DNA from: Actinomycetota bacterium
GTDB taxonomy: Bacteria; Actinomycetota; Actinomycetes; Nanopelagicales; Nanopelagicaceae
Direction: 5' to 3'
DNA: 39,166 nucleotides
Assembly: GCA_029977785.1 (NCBI GenBank)
Contig: JAPOKG010000006.1
Span: forward strand, 1-39,166
The notes under the pieces were generated by a model. The model searched no databases. It was not told the origin of the DNA and saw only the letters and a list, made by a program, of their open reading frames with translations. How positions within the stretch are numbered: position 1 is the first letter of the stretch; every line of letters starts with the position of its first letter. Position numbers and translations under genes: made by a program. Positions 24,295 to 33,228 of this stretch are shown here, one piece after another.

Positions 24295-25086
24295 TTATCT
24301 CGCCTTCGCTGCTAGCCATACTGCTACACCAATGAGCAATACGATTCCTAGAGTCCATGCGAGAAGGCCTTCAGTAACTGGACCCACTCGCCCAAGGGCA
24401 ACTCCGCCAAGCTGTGGCTCTGATTCTGCAGATTTAATCCATTTAATAATGGAGAGCTTTTCTTCGGGTGTAAGGGTCTTATCGCTAAAGACTGGCATCG
24501 CTTGCGGGCCAGTAATCATCGCTTCATAAATATGTTTTGGCTGAACACCCATTACGGTCGGAGCATATTTACCTTGGGTGAGGGCTCCACCTTGTCCAGC
24601 AAAGTTATGGCACATTGCGCAGTTGGTGCGGAAAAGTTGTCCACCTTCTGCGACAGAGCCATCACGTTCATAATTTAAAAGTTCATCACCTGGTACTGCA
24701 GGTCCTGGAGCAAGAGATGCAACATAGGTCGCAAGCGCGTGCACTTCTTCCGGCGAATAAACGGGGGCTTTACGCACCGCTTGCTGGCTCATATCAGCCA
24801 TCGGCATACGACCAGTGCCTACCTGGAAATCTACAGATGCGGCGCCAACGCCAATGAGTGATGGCGCAATCTCTTGGCCTTCAGCGTTAAGCCCGTGGCA
24901 AGAGGAGCATCCCCGCAGGAAGATTTCCTTGCCTTCCGCAATCGCCGTAGATCGGGACTGAACGGTTGCATTCTCTTGGTTGACTGCACTTGCAACCTGA
25001 AAAGTTGTGCCGATGGTGAAGAGTGCGAAGATCAAGAGGACAGGACCTGCCGCACGATGTCTGCGTAGACGCGATAGACGCTTCAC
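24295..25086 (-). CDS. qcrC: Diheme cytochrome cc subunit of the bc1 complex
   Basis: The 263-residue exported protein has two c-type haem motifs, CSSCH at 60-64 and CAMCH at 156-160, in two cytochrome c domains. An N-terminal hydrophobic signal/anchor (about 14-34) and a C-terminal membrane helix (about 240-258) flank them. Two haems in one chain replace a separate soluble cytochrome c and pass electrons directly to CtaC CuA in the actinobacterial bc1-aa3 supercomplex. It lies 21 bp after ctaE. Confidence 0.96.
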   Translation of the reverse strand: MKRLSRLRRHRAAGPVLLIFALFTIGTTFQVASAVNQENATVQSRSTAIAEGKEIFLRGCSSCHGLNAEGQEIAPSLIGVGAASVDFQVGTGRMPMADMSQQAVRKAPVYSPEEVHALATYVASLAPGPAVPGDELLNYERDGSVAEGGQLFRTNCAMCHNFAGQGGALTQGKYAPTVMGVQPKHIYEAMITGPQAMPVFSDKTLTPEEKLSIIKWIKSAESEPQLGGVALGRVGPVTEGLLAWTLGIVLLIGVAVWLAAKAR

Positions 25087-25107
25087 TGATTTCCTTTCGA
25101 TTGAAAA

Positions 25108-25746
25108 TTACTTAATGAGGTAAATTGCGGCAAAGAGGGCGATCCAAACAACGTCAACAAAGTGCCAGTAATACGAGACAACAATTGCCGTAGTTGCTTG
25201 GCCTTGGGTAAAGCGACGAGCCTTAGCTACACGAATCATCACTATGAGGAAAGCGATCAAACCACCGGTCACGTGCAGACCGTGGAAACCAGTTGCTAGA
25301 TAAAAAACTGAACTATAGGCATTTGTAGAAAGGGCTAATCCTTCAGAAACTAGAAAGGCGTATTCATAAATCTGGCCTGAGATAAAGAAGGCACCCATCA
25401 AAAATGTGAGTGAGAACCATTCACGCATTCCCCAAGAAGAAATTTTAAAGATCGATCCGGTACGTCGCGCTTGGTAACGCTCTGCTGCGAAGACTCCAAA
25501 TTGACATGTCACGGATGAGAGAACAAGAACTGTGGTGTTAAAGGCTGCAAAAGGAATATTGAGGAACTCTGTGGATTCGCCCCAGATTTCTGGGCCTTGA
25601 ACCGCGCGCGTTGTGAAGTACATTGCAAAGAGAGCTGCGAAGAACATAAGTTCGCTGGAGAGCCAGACGATTGTCCCGACCGCCACCATATTGGGGCGGG
25701 TTATCTTGTGATGATCGCTCACGCTCGCACTTGTCATGGGTGGCAT
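25108..25746 (-). CDS. ctaE: Cytochrome c oxidase subunit III
   Basis: The 212-residue membrane subunit of aa3 oxidase has five hydrophobic helices. Landmarks are [30 protein letters not shown] and [15 protein letters not shown]. This is the short, five-helix actinobacterial form. It opens the ctaE-qcrCAB operon. The start is uncertain: ATG at 25746 has AGGA three bases upstream, while the in-frame ATG at 25737 is 12 bases from it. The 143-bp region upstream is shared with the divergent receiver-like gene. Confidence 0.94.
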   Translation of the reverse strand: MPPMTSASVSDHHKITRPNMVAVGTIVWLSSELMFFAALFAMYFTTRAVQGPEIWGESTEFLNIPFAAFNTTVLVLSSVTCQFGVFAAERYQARRTGSIFKISSWGMREWFSLTFLMGAFFISGQIYEYAFLVSEGLALSTNAYSSVFYLATGFHGLHVTGGLIAFLIVMIRVAKARRFTQGQATTAIVVSYYWHFVDVVWIALFAAIYLIK

Positions 25747-25876
25747 TATTCCTGAAAAGGCTGGGACAAACCTATTTAGAAGCCCTCATATAAGCGGGAT
25801 TTGCCGACTATTTGAGGTGAAAAGGGTCACGCGTTGGTAGGCAAAAGCCGGCTCCAAATTGGCGCCTCGAGTTGGC

Positions 25877-25882
25877 TAGACT
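25877..25882 (+). promoter_or_regulatory. Candidate -10 box (TAGACT), leaderless receiver-like gene
   Basis: TAGACT lies 7 nt before the ATG at 25890. This decides the start in favour of that ATG over the in-frame TTG at 25872, which would lie upstream of the box. Confidence 0.6.
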
Positions 25883-25889
25883 CTGCCCC

Positions 25890-26321
25890 ATGTCAGCACC
25901 GAGAGAGCGTAAGTACTCGATAGTCCTGTACTCAGACGATGTCACAGTCCGTGAAGCGGTCATCGCAGCCCTTGGCACCCGCGTTGCACCCGATATGGCA
26001 GAACATGTCATCCATCAGTTTGCGACAGGGGCAGCGCTTCGACTCTTTGTAGATGCGAAGAAGCCAGGTAGTGATTCACCAATCGATCTCTTTATTCTTG
26101 ACGGAGAAGCGGTACCAGAGGGCGGCATTGGAATGGCTCGCCAACTCAAAGATGAGGTCTTTAACTGCCCACCGGTTTTAGTGATGACAGGCCGCAAGGA
26201 AGATGCTTGGTTGGCCGCATGGTCTCGCGCTGAAGCAAATGTTCTTCACCCAGTGGATCCTTTTACTCTTGCCCACACGGTGGCGGATTTACTTCGTTCT
26301 CGCACTATTGCAACTGTCTAG
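25890..26321 (+). CDS. Atypical CheY-like receiver protein
   Basis: This 143-residue single-domain protein has a receiver-like pattern. The acidic pair D16-D17 is in LYSDDVTV, the phospho-acceptor position is D71 in LFILDGEA and the switch Thr is T100 in LVMTGRKED. Where receivers have the invariant Lys of the KP motif, it reads VLHPVDPF with H120. No output domain and no neighbouring histidine kinase are present. It lies between the respiratory operon and trpD, 12 bp before the latter. It may be a stand-alone or phosphorylation-independent receiver. Function is unknown. Confidence 0.75.
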   Translation: MSAPRERKYSIVLYSDDVTVREAVIAALGTRVAPDMAEHVIHQFATGAALRLFVDAKKPGSDSPIDLFILDGEAVPEGGIGMARQLKDEVFNCPPVLVMTGRKEDAWLAAWSRAEANVLHPVDPFTLAHTVADLLRSRTIATV

Positions 26322-26333
26322 TCAGAAGTTTTT

Positions 26334-27386
26334 ATGACTGAGTCACTTGATATTTGGAAGCAGACTCTTGCGAAATTAACTAGTGGTCGTGATTTGGAAA
26401 CCGAAGAGATCCAGTCGGTGATGCGGGATATTCTTCAAGGAGGCGCAGATACTGAAGATATCAAGAGCTTCCTGCTATCTCTTAAAGCAAAGGGCGAGAC
26501 CGCTGAAGAAGTAAGCGCTCTAGTTGCCGAGATGTATAGACATGCAGGGCCAATCTCGATTACCGAAAGGGCGGTAGACACCGTTGGTACTGGTGGCGAT
26601 GGAGCACACACCATCAATATCTCTACAACTGCGGCGATCATCGCAGCCGCTGCAGGCGCTCGGGTCGTCAAACATGGTAATCGCGCAGTTTCCTCGCGTT
26701 CAGGGGCATCCGACTTTTTGGAAGCACTTGGCGTTGTGCCAGGTCTTGATGGAAAGGGCGTAGAGCGCACGGTCCGTGAACTAGGTATTGGATTCTGCTT
26801 CGCTCCAATTTTTCATCCAGCGATGCGCTTTGCCGCTCCTGCCCGTAAAGAGTTAGGTGTACCAACCGTCTTTAACATCTTGGGGCCGCTAGCAAACCCT
26901 GCCCAGCCAAAAGCTGCCGCCATCGGTGTTGCCAATGAGCGGATGCACTTGGTGATGGCGCAGGTACTCGCTGCCAAAGGTTGCGATGGTTTTGTCTTCC
27001 GCGGTGATGATGGGTTGGATGAGATAACCCTGGCTACAACTACTTCAGTATTGATTATTGGTGAAGGTGAGATCAAGAGCGATCGAATAGACGCCCAAGA
27101 TTTTGGAATTGCTAACGCGCCAATTGAAGCAATTGTTGGGGGAGATGCGGCCGAGAATGCTGAGATCAGCAGAGCCATTTTCAAGGGCGAGCGAGGAGCG
27201 CCGCGTGATGCAGTCTTATTAAACGCTGCAGCAGCGATAGCAGCCTTTGAAGGTAACTTCAACCAAGATATCCGCACTCGCATAAGTGAAGGATTGGTGC
27301 GTGCTAAGTCTGCGGTTGATTCGGGGGCTGCGACTGATCTACTTAATCGATGGGCTGCTTTGACTCAGGAGATTTCGGCTTCTTAG
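26334..27386 (+). CDS. trpD: Anthranilate phosphoribosyltransferase
   Basis: The 350-residue enzyme transfers phosphoribosyl from PRPP to anthranilate in tryptophan synthesis. The PRPP-binding glycine-rich loop GTGGDG is at 85-90, and the KHGNRAVSSRSGASDFLEALG segment (given here only as a landmark near 113) is typical. AAPARKELGVPTVFNILGPL and RGDDGLDE supply anthranilate and metal sites. No other trp genes adjoin. The gene follows the receiver-like gene by 12 bp and overlaps the convergent exonuclease gene by 44 bp at its 3' end. Confidence 0.95.
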   Translation: MTESLDIWKQTLAKLTSGRDLETEEIQSVMRDILQGGADTEDIKSFLLSLKAKGETAEEVSALVAEMYRHAGPISITERAVDTVGTGGDGAHTINISTTAAIIAAAAGARVVKHGNRAVSSRSGASDFLEALGVVPGLDGKGVERTVRELGIGFCFAPIFHPAMRFAAPARKELGVPTVFNILGPLANPAQPKAAAIGVANERMHLVMAQVLAAKGCDGFVFRGDDGLDEITLATTTSVLIIGEGEIKSDRIDAQDFGIANAPIEAIVGGDAAENAEISRAIFKGERGAPRDAVLLNAAAAIAAFEGNFNQDIRTRISEGLVRAKSAVDSGAATDLLNRWAALTQEISAS

Positions 27387-28053
27387 TACGTTTACTGAAG
27401 TTAAGCAGCTCTTCAAGGGTATAAATATCTAAGGAACCAACCCTTTCTAATAATCCGTGAAATACATCGAGCGTCGCGCGCGCATCATCGAGGGCGCGAT
27501 GGTTGGGAGTAGTTTGCGTTTGGAAAAAATTAGCCAGAGTTGAAAGTTGGCAATTAGGAACTTCATCGCGAGTGAGTACTTTGCGGGCGATAATTGCTGT
27601 ATCTAATACCGGATATGCAGGCCAGACTAAACCCGACTCTCTTGTCGCAAAGGTCAGGAACGAGATATCGAAGGGCGCATTCTGGGCAACAAGAACTGTA
27701 TCTTCGGGGGCTCCCAAGAAATCAAAAAGTTGCGGTAACAAGAGATCAATTTTCGGTGATTGAAAGAGCATCTCGTTAGTAATTCCGGTGAGCTCAGTGA
27801 TGTAGGCAGGTACAAGATGGCCAGGATCGACAAAAGTCTTAAACTCTCCGAGAACAGCGCCGCCACGAGATTTTATGGCGCCAATCTCAGTAATTGCAGC
27901 GCCTAAATGTGGAGCGCCCCCTGTTGTCTCTAAATCAATGACGACAAATGTTGTATCTCGAAGTGCGCGCCCGAAATCTTGCAAGGTTGATTGCCAAGGT
28001 TTACTTAACTCTTCATTCACCACACATTTAACTCTAGATGATTGCTCTGACAT
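27343..28053 (-). CDS. DEDDh 3'-5' exonuclease, DNA polymerase III epsilon-like
   Basis: The 236-residue protein carries an RNase T/DnaQ-type exonuclease domain. Exo I reads VVIDLETTGGAP, with metal-binding Asp and Glu; Exo II lies around AQNAPFDISFL; Exo III is NHRALDDARATLDVF, with the DEDDh His and Asp. Such proteins proofread or trim DNA or RNA ends. This one lacks any fused UvrC or BRCT domain, so the role is open. It is divergent from the alpha/beta hydrolase with only 23 bp between the starts and overlaps trpD tail to tail. Confidence 0.9.
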   Translation of the reverse strand: MSEQSSRVKCVVNEELSKPWQSTLQDFGRALRDTTFVVIDLETTGGAPHLGAAITEIGAIKSRGGAVLGEFKTFVDPGHLVPAYITELTGITNEMLFQSPKIDLLLPQLFDFLGAPEDTVLVAQNAPFDISFLTFATRESGLVWPAYPVLDTAIIARKVLTRDEVPNCQLSTLANFFQTQTTPNHRALDDARATLDVFHGLLERVGSLDIYTLEELLNFSKRTKKPKSPESKQPID

Positions 28054-28064
28054 CTAAGTCGTAA

Positions 28065-28070
28065 TACTGT
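28065..28070 (+). promoter_or_regulatory. Candidate -10 box (TACTGT), leaderless hydrolase
   Basis: TACTGT lies 6 nt before the ATG at 28077, in a 23-bp gap to the divergent exonuclease gene. A weaker TATTAC could serve that gene on the other strand at a 7-nt spacing. Confidence 0.5.
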
Positions 28071-28076
28071 GTCTGT

Positions 28077-28844
28077 ATGGCAGTTGAAGGCGCACCCGAA
28101 GGACTCTTGGCAGATTGGTTTGCCCAAGGCAGCGGAGTAAATAAAGAAATTGGAGTTTTGCTTGTTCATGGATTTACCGGTTCACCTGCGTCAATGCGAC
28201 CATGGGCCGAATACCTCAATCAGCGGGGATATACAGTCAAAGTTCCGCTTCTCCCTGGCCACGGAACAACACCACACGATTTGAATTTAGTGAAATGGCA
28301 GGAATGGCCCGCCAAGGTAGAAAGCGATTTACAGGAGCTTCTTCGGACGTGTCGTACAGTCTTCATCTGCGGGCTTTCGATGGGTGGTGGAACCACTCTC
28401 AATATTGCGACCAGATATTCAAAAGATTTGGCTGGAATCATTTTGGTTAACCCAATGATTCATGTGAAGTTTGTTCCTCATCAATTAGCCTGGGCAATCT
28501 CCAGATTCCAAAAGATGCGTGACTCTGTAGGGGATGACATAAAACGTCCTGGAATCACCGAGTATGGATATGACGCGCTACCGGCAGTTGGCGTTTACCA
28601 GTTACTAAAGATGCTTGCCTACACGCGTAAGCGCCTGCACGATGTCACAGTGCCGATGTTGCTCTTTCATAGCGTTGATGACCACACCTTGCCTGTGACA
28701 AATACCGAGATCATTATGAAAGGTGTTGGTTCACGTGAAAAACAACGGATTGAACTAGTAAATAGTTATCACGTGGCAACGCTCGATTATGACCAAGAGG
28801 TCATCTTCGAGAATTCACGGATTTTTATTGAAGCCCATTCATAA
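28077..28844 (+). CDS. Alpha/beta hydrolase, carboxylesterase/monoacylglycerol-lipase type
   Basis: The 255-residue serine hydrolase has the oxyanion-hole motif LLVHGFTGSPASM (29-41), the nucleophile elbow GLSMGG with Ser101, an acid in HSVDDHTLP and a His in NSYHVATLD. This arrangement matches Est30-like carboxylesterases and bacterial monoacylglycerol lipases, which hydrolyse short acyl esters in the cytosol. The substrate is unknown. Its 3' end overlaps hutH tail to tail by 20 bp. Confidence 0.9.
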   Translation: MAVEGAPEGLLADWFAQGSGVNKEIGVLLVHGFTGSPASMRPWAEYLNQRGYTVKVPLLPGHGTTPHDLNLVKWQEWPAKVESDLQELLRTCRTVFICGLSMGGGTTLNIATRYSKDLAGIILVNPMIHVKFVPHQLAWAISRFQKMRDSVGDDIKRPGITEYGYDALPAVGVYQLLKMLAYTRKRLHDVTVPMLLFHSVDDHTLPVTNTEIIMKGVGSREKQRIELVNSYHVATLDYDQEVIFENSRIFIEAHS

Positions 28845-30342
28845 CTTTTCCTGCTGAGACAAAGTCACTGGCCGCAATCAATTCAGGCGACAAGTAGCGA
28901 TCGGGTCCAGGGCCAGCAACGCTCTTACGCAGCGCTGAGATGATCTTTGCAGAGACTGGGCTGGGGGTTAGTGGTGCGCGAAGTTCAATGGCGCGCGCTG
29001 CAGTAACTAACTCAATGGCAATGATGTGGTTGAGATTTGAGATCGCTGTGCGCAATTTGCGAGCCGCGGACCATCCCATCGAAACATGGTCTTCTTGCAT
29101 CGCCGATGAAGGGATGGAATCAACGCTCGCCGGCGAGGCCAAACGCTTGTTCTCGCTGACCAACGCAGCTTGTGTGTATTGCGCAATCATCAGACCAGAA
29201 TCAACACCCGGGTCATCGGCGAGAAATGGAGGTAGCCCTGCGTTGCGATTCTTATCTAGCGCTCTATCAGTTCTTCTCTCTGCAATGCTTCCTAGATCCG
29301 CAACTGCGATAGCTAAGAAGTCGAGCACATAGGCAACGGGTGCGCCATGGAAATTTCCATTGGAAGAGATACGGCCATCTTCAAGAACAACGGGGTTATC
29401 AATGACTGCAGAAAGTTCGCGTTCGGCAACAGTCGCTGCATATTCAATGGTGTCGCGGACTGCGCCAGCAACTTGTGGAGCGCAGCGAAGAGAGTACGCA
29501 TCTTGAACGCGATCATCATTATTCAGATGCGAAGCAACGATTCCTGAACCAGCAAGGGTTGCCAACATCCGAGCAGCACTTATGGCTTGTCCTGGATGAG
29601 AACGAAGGGGAGCGTGAAGTTCGGGAATGAAGACACGATCTGTACCGAGCAAACCTTCCACGCTCATGGCTGCAACCACATCTGCGCTATCAACTAAATT
29701 GCGAAGATCGTGGATAGCCAGAATAAGCATGCCAAGCATCCCATCAGTGCCGTTGATAAGTGCAAGGCCTTCTTTCTCGGCTAGTTGCACGGGTTCAATT
29801 CCAGCTTCCTTTAACAACTGAGCTACTGGCTTCGCCACACCCTCTCTGTCCACTGCCTCGCCTTCACCCATAAGAACGAGCGCGCAATGTGCAAGTGGTG
29901 CTAAATCACCGCTGCAGCCGAGTGAACCAAATTCGCGTACCAACGGAGTTATTCCGGCATTGAGAATTGCAGCCATAGTTTGGGCAACAACTGGACGAAC
30001 ACCAGTTCTACCTGAAGCTAAAGTTTTCAATCGCAGAGCCATCAGTGCGCGAACGACTTCAACTTCGACAGGTGCACCGACGCCTGCGGCATGGGAACGA
30101 ATCAAAGAACGTTGGAGTTGAGTACGTAGGTCAGTTGAAACATGGCGGTTGGCAAGGGCTCCGAAACCAGTAGAGATTCCATAGACAGGTGTATCGCTGG
30201 CAGCGAGAGCCTCAACGTGATCGCGTGACTTCTGCATTGCAGCGAGTGATTCCTTGGAGATAACAACCTTGGCACCATCTCGTGCAATGGCAACGATATC
30301 TGCGAAGCTCGCTCCGTGAGTTGAGATTATTACTTCTGCCAT
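28825..30342 (-). CDS. hutH: Histidine ammonia-lyase
   Basis: The 505-residue enzyme removes ammonia from histidine to give urocanate. The electrophilic MIO cofactor is made from a tripeptide in SLGCSGDLAPL; here it is Cys143-Ser144-Gly145 rather than the common Ala-Ser-Gly. The catalytic Tyr lies in YGISTGFG at 54. FHGAPVAYVLDF, AERRTDRALD and QYTQAALVSENK are further family marks. It ends the hutU-hutI-hutH operon, overlapping hutI by 13 bp. Aromatic amino acid lyases share the fold, but the neighbours fix the histidine role. Confidence 0.95.
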   Translation of the reverse strand: MAEVIISTHGASFADIVAIARDGAKVVISKESLAAMQKSRDHVEALAASDTPVYGISTGFGALANRHVSTDLRTQLQRSLIRSHAAGVGAPVEVEVVRALMALRLKTLASGRTGVRPVVAQTMAAILNAGITPLVREFGSLGCSGDLAPLAHCALVLMGEGEAVDREGVAKPVAQLLKEAGIEPVQLAEKEGLALINGTDGMLGMLILAIHDLRNLVDSADVVAAMSVEGLLGTDRVFIPELHAPLRSHPGQAISAARMLATLAGSGIVASHLNNDDRVQDAYSLRCAPQVAGAVRDTIEYAATVAERELSAVIDNPVVLEDGRISSNGNFHGAPVAYVLDFLAIAVADLGSIAERRTDRALDKNRNAGLPPFLADDPGVDSGLMIAQYTQAALVSENKRLASPASVDSIPSSAMQEDHVSMGWSAARKLRTAISNLNHIIAIELVTAARAIELRAPLTPSPVSAKIISALRKSVAGPGPDRYLSPELIAASDFVSAGKVMNGLQ

Positions 30343-31502
30343 GTCTTCACTTTTCTTCCTGCTTTGAGAGTTGTTTCGACTAAATCTGCTCCAGGGCGGT
30401 AAGCGAGATGGATGTATGAAGGTGATTTTAAGATTGCAATATCAGCACGTGAACCAATGGCGAGGTTGCCGATATCGCTGCGACGAAGAGCCGCCGCTCC
30501 TCCAGCAGTTGCAGCGTGTACAGCTTCTTCTACAGTAAAGCCCAACAAGCTGACAGCGGCAGCGATGCAGAATGGCATGGAGGTCGTAAAGCTAGATCCT
30601 GGATTGCAATCAGTTGCAATTGCTACTTGTGCATGTGCGTCGAGAAATCTACGGCCCAACTTTCCTTCATGTTGCGTGGAAAATTCCGCACCTGGAAGAA
30701 GTGTGGCAACTGTCGTACTGGCAGCGAGGGCTTCAATATCTGCATCGCTACTGGCGCTTAAGTGATCGGCTGATGCTGCGCCCAATTCAATCGCAAGGGC
30801 AACAGACGTTGTGCGACTTAATTGGTTTGCATGGATACGTGGCAACATACCGGCAGCTTTTCCAGCGAGCAGGATTGCGCGAGTCTGCTCGGGTGAGAAT
30901 GCACCTATGTCACAGAAAACGTCGATCCACTTAGCCGATGATGCTGGAATAATTTCCTTAATAATCAAATCAACATAACCATCAGGGTTATTTACATACT
31001 CTTCCGGGATTACATGTGCGGCGAGCAACGTGGTTTCATCTGTAAAGGCGCTTGCGACATCTAACGAGCGGATCTCATCACGAAGCGTAAGGCCATACCC
31101 AGTCTTAATCTCAACAGTTGTGGTCCCCTGTGAGAGGGCTTCATCAAGAAGCGCTTGCGCATTACTAGTGAGCTGTGAGTCTGATGCAGCTCTTGTTGCA
31201 GCGACCGTAGTTTTGATACCACCTGCAGAGTATTTCTCTCCGCGAGAACGGGCTGCGAATTCGGCGCTGCGATCTCCGAAAAAAACTAGGTGGGTGTGTG
31301 AATCAACAAAGCCAGGAATTACTGTTTTGCCGGCACAGTCGATAACTTGATCGACCCCAGTAGGGGTTCGATCGGATAGAGCTGCGACTATTCCATCTTC
31401 GAGCACAAGAGTCTTGCCTTGGCTTAAGCCGAGAAGACCTTCCCCAAGTTCTGCGGAGTTAGATACCAACGTTGCGATGTTGGTGAGTGCAACAGAACTC
31501 AC
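30330..31502 (-). CDS. hutI: Imidazolonepropionase
   Basis: This 390-residue amidohydrolase-fold enzyme opens 4-imidazolone-5-propanoate to N-formimino-L-glutamate. Metal ligands are in [13 protein letters not shown] (HxH), [11 protein letters not shown] and RIHANQLS, and an Asp in [13 protein letters not shown]. It sits between hutU (4-bp overlap) and hutH (13-bp overlap), so the three enzymes are made from one transcript. Confidence 0.96.
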   Translation of the reverse strand: MSSVALTNIATLVSNSAELGEGLLGLSQGKTLVLEDGIVAALSDRTPTGVDQVIDCAGKTVIPGFVDSHTHLVFFGDRSAEFAARSRGEKYSAGGIKTTVAATRAASDSQLTSNAQALLDEALSQGTTTVEIKTGYGLTLRDEIRSLDVASAFTDETTLLAAHVIPEEYVNNPDGYVDLIIKEIIPASSAKWIDVFCDIGAFSPEQTRAILLAGKAAGMLPRIHANQLSRTTSVALAIELGAASADHLSASSDADIEALAASTTVATLLPGAEFSTQHEGKLGRRFLDAHAQVAIATDCNPGSSFTTSMPFCIAAAVSLLGFTVEEAVHAATAGGAAALRRSDIGNLAIGSRADIAILKSPSYIHLAYRPGADLVETTLKAGRKVKTWQK

Positions 31503-33184
31503 CGACCGGTAACTCCATTCATCATTGGAACATGAACACCCTTTTCAATCGCTACTTCTTGCGCATGTGCGTACCCTGCATCGCAATGACGAATGACACC
31601 CATACCTGGATCGTTGGTAAGTACTCGCTCCAACTTCTGCGCTGCTAGTGGAGTTCCATCGGCCACGCTGACTTGACCTGCGTGAATAGAGCGACCAATA
31701 CCAACGCCGCCACCGTGATGGATTGAAACCCAAGATGCTCCAGATGAAATATTGATCATGGCATTGAGAAGTGGCCAATCTGCAATTGCGTCAGAGCCGT
31801 CATACATAGCTTCTGATTCGCGGTAAGGAGATGCGACGCTTCCACAATCTAAGTGATCGCGCCCGATAACAATAGGAGCGCTTACTTCGCCACTGGCAAC
31901 CATGTCATTGAATTTCAACCCAGCCTTGTCACGTTCACCGTAACCGAGCCAACAGATTCGTGCAGGGAGACCCTCAAATTCCACACGATCTTGTGCCATG
32001 CGAATCCATCGGTGCAGATGTTTATTGTCAGGAAAGAGATCTAAGACGGCTTGGTCGGTACGGTGAATATCTTTCGTATCTCCCGAGAGGGCAACCCATC
32101 TAAATGGACCCTTACCTTCGCAGAAGAGAGGGCGAATATATGCAGGGATAAAGCCAGGGAACTCAAATGCGCGTTGGTAACCACCTTGTCGTGCTTCATC
32201 ACGGATGGAATTTCCGTAATCAAATACAACTGCGCCCTTTTCTTGGAAGTCGACCATCGCTTCTACATGTTTTGCCATAGATTCTTTGGCGCGTTTAGAG
32301 AAGTCTTCAGGGTTACGGATAGCTAAGTCGCGAGCACTATCTACATCTATACCCTCAGGAATGTAGAAGAGTGGGTCATGAGCAGACGTTTGGTCGGTGA
32401 CAATATCTATGGGTACACCCATAGCGAAAAGCTTGGGTAGAACTGTCGCGCTATTACCCACTAAGCCAATTGAGATAGCGCGCTTTTCAGAACGGGCCTT
32501 AACTGCTTGGGCCACAGCATCTTCGAGGTTATCTGCAATTACATCGAGATATCTCTTATTGACGCGGCGCTGTAAACGCGAACCATCGACATCAATAATT
32601 AAACATGTTCCCTCATTCATAGTGACCGCAAGTGGTTGCGCGCCACCCATACCGCCGCAGCCACCCGTAACAGTGAGCGTGCCAGCCAGAGTTCCACCGA
32701 AATGTTTTTCAGCTACCGCTGCAAAAGTTTCATACGTTCCTTGCAAGATTCCTTGCGTTCCAATGTATATCCAAGAACCTGCTGTCATCTGGCCATACAT
32801 AGTTAGACCCAGATCTTCTAGCCTCCTAAATTCTGGCCAGTTTGCCCAATCTCCGACAAGGTTTGAATTGGCAAGAAGCACGCGAGGTGCCCACTCATGA
32901 GTGCGGAAGACTCCAACAGGTTTTCCAGATTGCACCAACATTGTTTCGTCATCTTTTAGGAATGTAAGAGTTTTAATCAACGCATCGAAAGATTCCCAAT
33001 TTCGTGCTGCTTTTCCGGTGCCGCCGTAGACAACTAATTTGTCGGGATGTTCTGCAACTTCTGGATCTAAGTTGTTCTGCAACATGCGAAGGGCGGCTTC
33101 TTGCCCCCAACCAAGTGCGGTGCGTGATGTGCCACGAGGGGCTCGGACTGGGCGCGCGCCAATGGCAGCATCTATCGTCGTCAT
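31499..33184 (-). CDS. hutU: Urocanate hydratase
   Basis: The 561-residue enzyme uses tightly bound NAD+ to hydrate urocanate to imidazolonepropionate. [19 protein letters not shown] and [14 protein letters not shown] form the NAD-binding region. [15 protein letters not shown] has the active-site Cys, and the C-terminal [17 protein letters not shown] is characteristic. It is first in the hutU-hutI-hutH operon and has a leaderless-type -10 box. Its start is 44 bp from the divergent ureohydrolase gene. Confidence 0.97.
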   Translation of the reverse strand: MTTIDAAIGARPVRAPRGTSRTALGWGQEAALRMLQNNLDPEVAEHPDKLVVYGGTGKAARNWESFDALIKTLTFLKDDETMLVQSGKPVGVFRTHEWAPRVLLANSNLVGDWANWPEFRRLEDLGLTMYGQMTAGSWIYIGTQGILQGTYETFAAVAEKHFGGTLAGTLTVTGGCGGMGGAQPLAVTMNEGTCLIIDVDGSRLQRRVNKRYLDVIADNLEDAVAQAVKARSEKRAISIGLVGNSATVLPKLFAMGVPIDIVTDQTSAHDPLFYIPEGIDVDSARDLAIRNPEDFSKRAKESMAKHVEAMVDFQEKGAVVFDYGNSIRDEARQGGYQRAFEFPGFIPAYIRPLFCEGKGPFRWVALSGDTKDIHRTDQAVLDLFPDNKHLHRWIRMAQDRVEFEGLPARICWLGYGERDKAGLKFNDMVASGEVSAPIVIGRDHLDCGSVASPYRESEAMYDGSDAIADWPLLNAMINISSGASWVSIHHGGGVGIGRSIHAGQVSVADGTPLAAQKLERVLTNDPGMGVIRHCDAGYAHAQEVAIEKGVHVPMMNGVTGR

Positions 33185-33190
33185 CTCGTC

Positions 33191-33196
33191 ACTATA
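33191..33196 (-). promoter_or_regulatory. Candidate -10 box (TATAGT), hutUIH operon
   Basis: On the minus strand TATAGT lies 6 nt before the hutU ATG at 33184. It is part of a near-palindromic TATATA element in the short hut divergent promoter. Confidence 0.65.
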
Positions 33197-33216
33197 TAAC
33201 GCGCGTCAACGCACGA

Positions 33217-33222
33217 TACCCT
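33217..33222 (+). promoter_or_regulatory. Candidate -10 box (TACCCT), leaderless ureohydrolase
   Basis: TACCCT lies 6 nt before the GTG at 33229. It decides in favour of this start; the longer open frame from 33004 runs antisense through hutU and contains no family sequence. Confidence 0.55.
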
Positions 33223-33228
33223 TTACGA

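Noticed and set aside
33004-33228. 5' extension of the ureohydrolase frame
   Set aside because: The extra 75 codons are antisense to hutU, do not look like ureohydrolase sequence and lie upstream of the -10 box at 33217.
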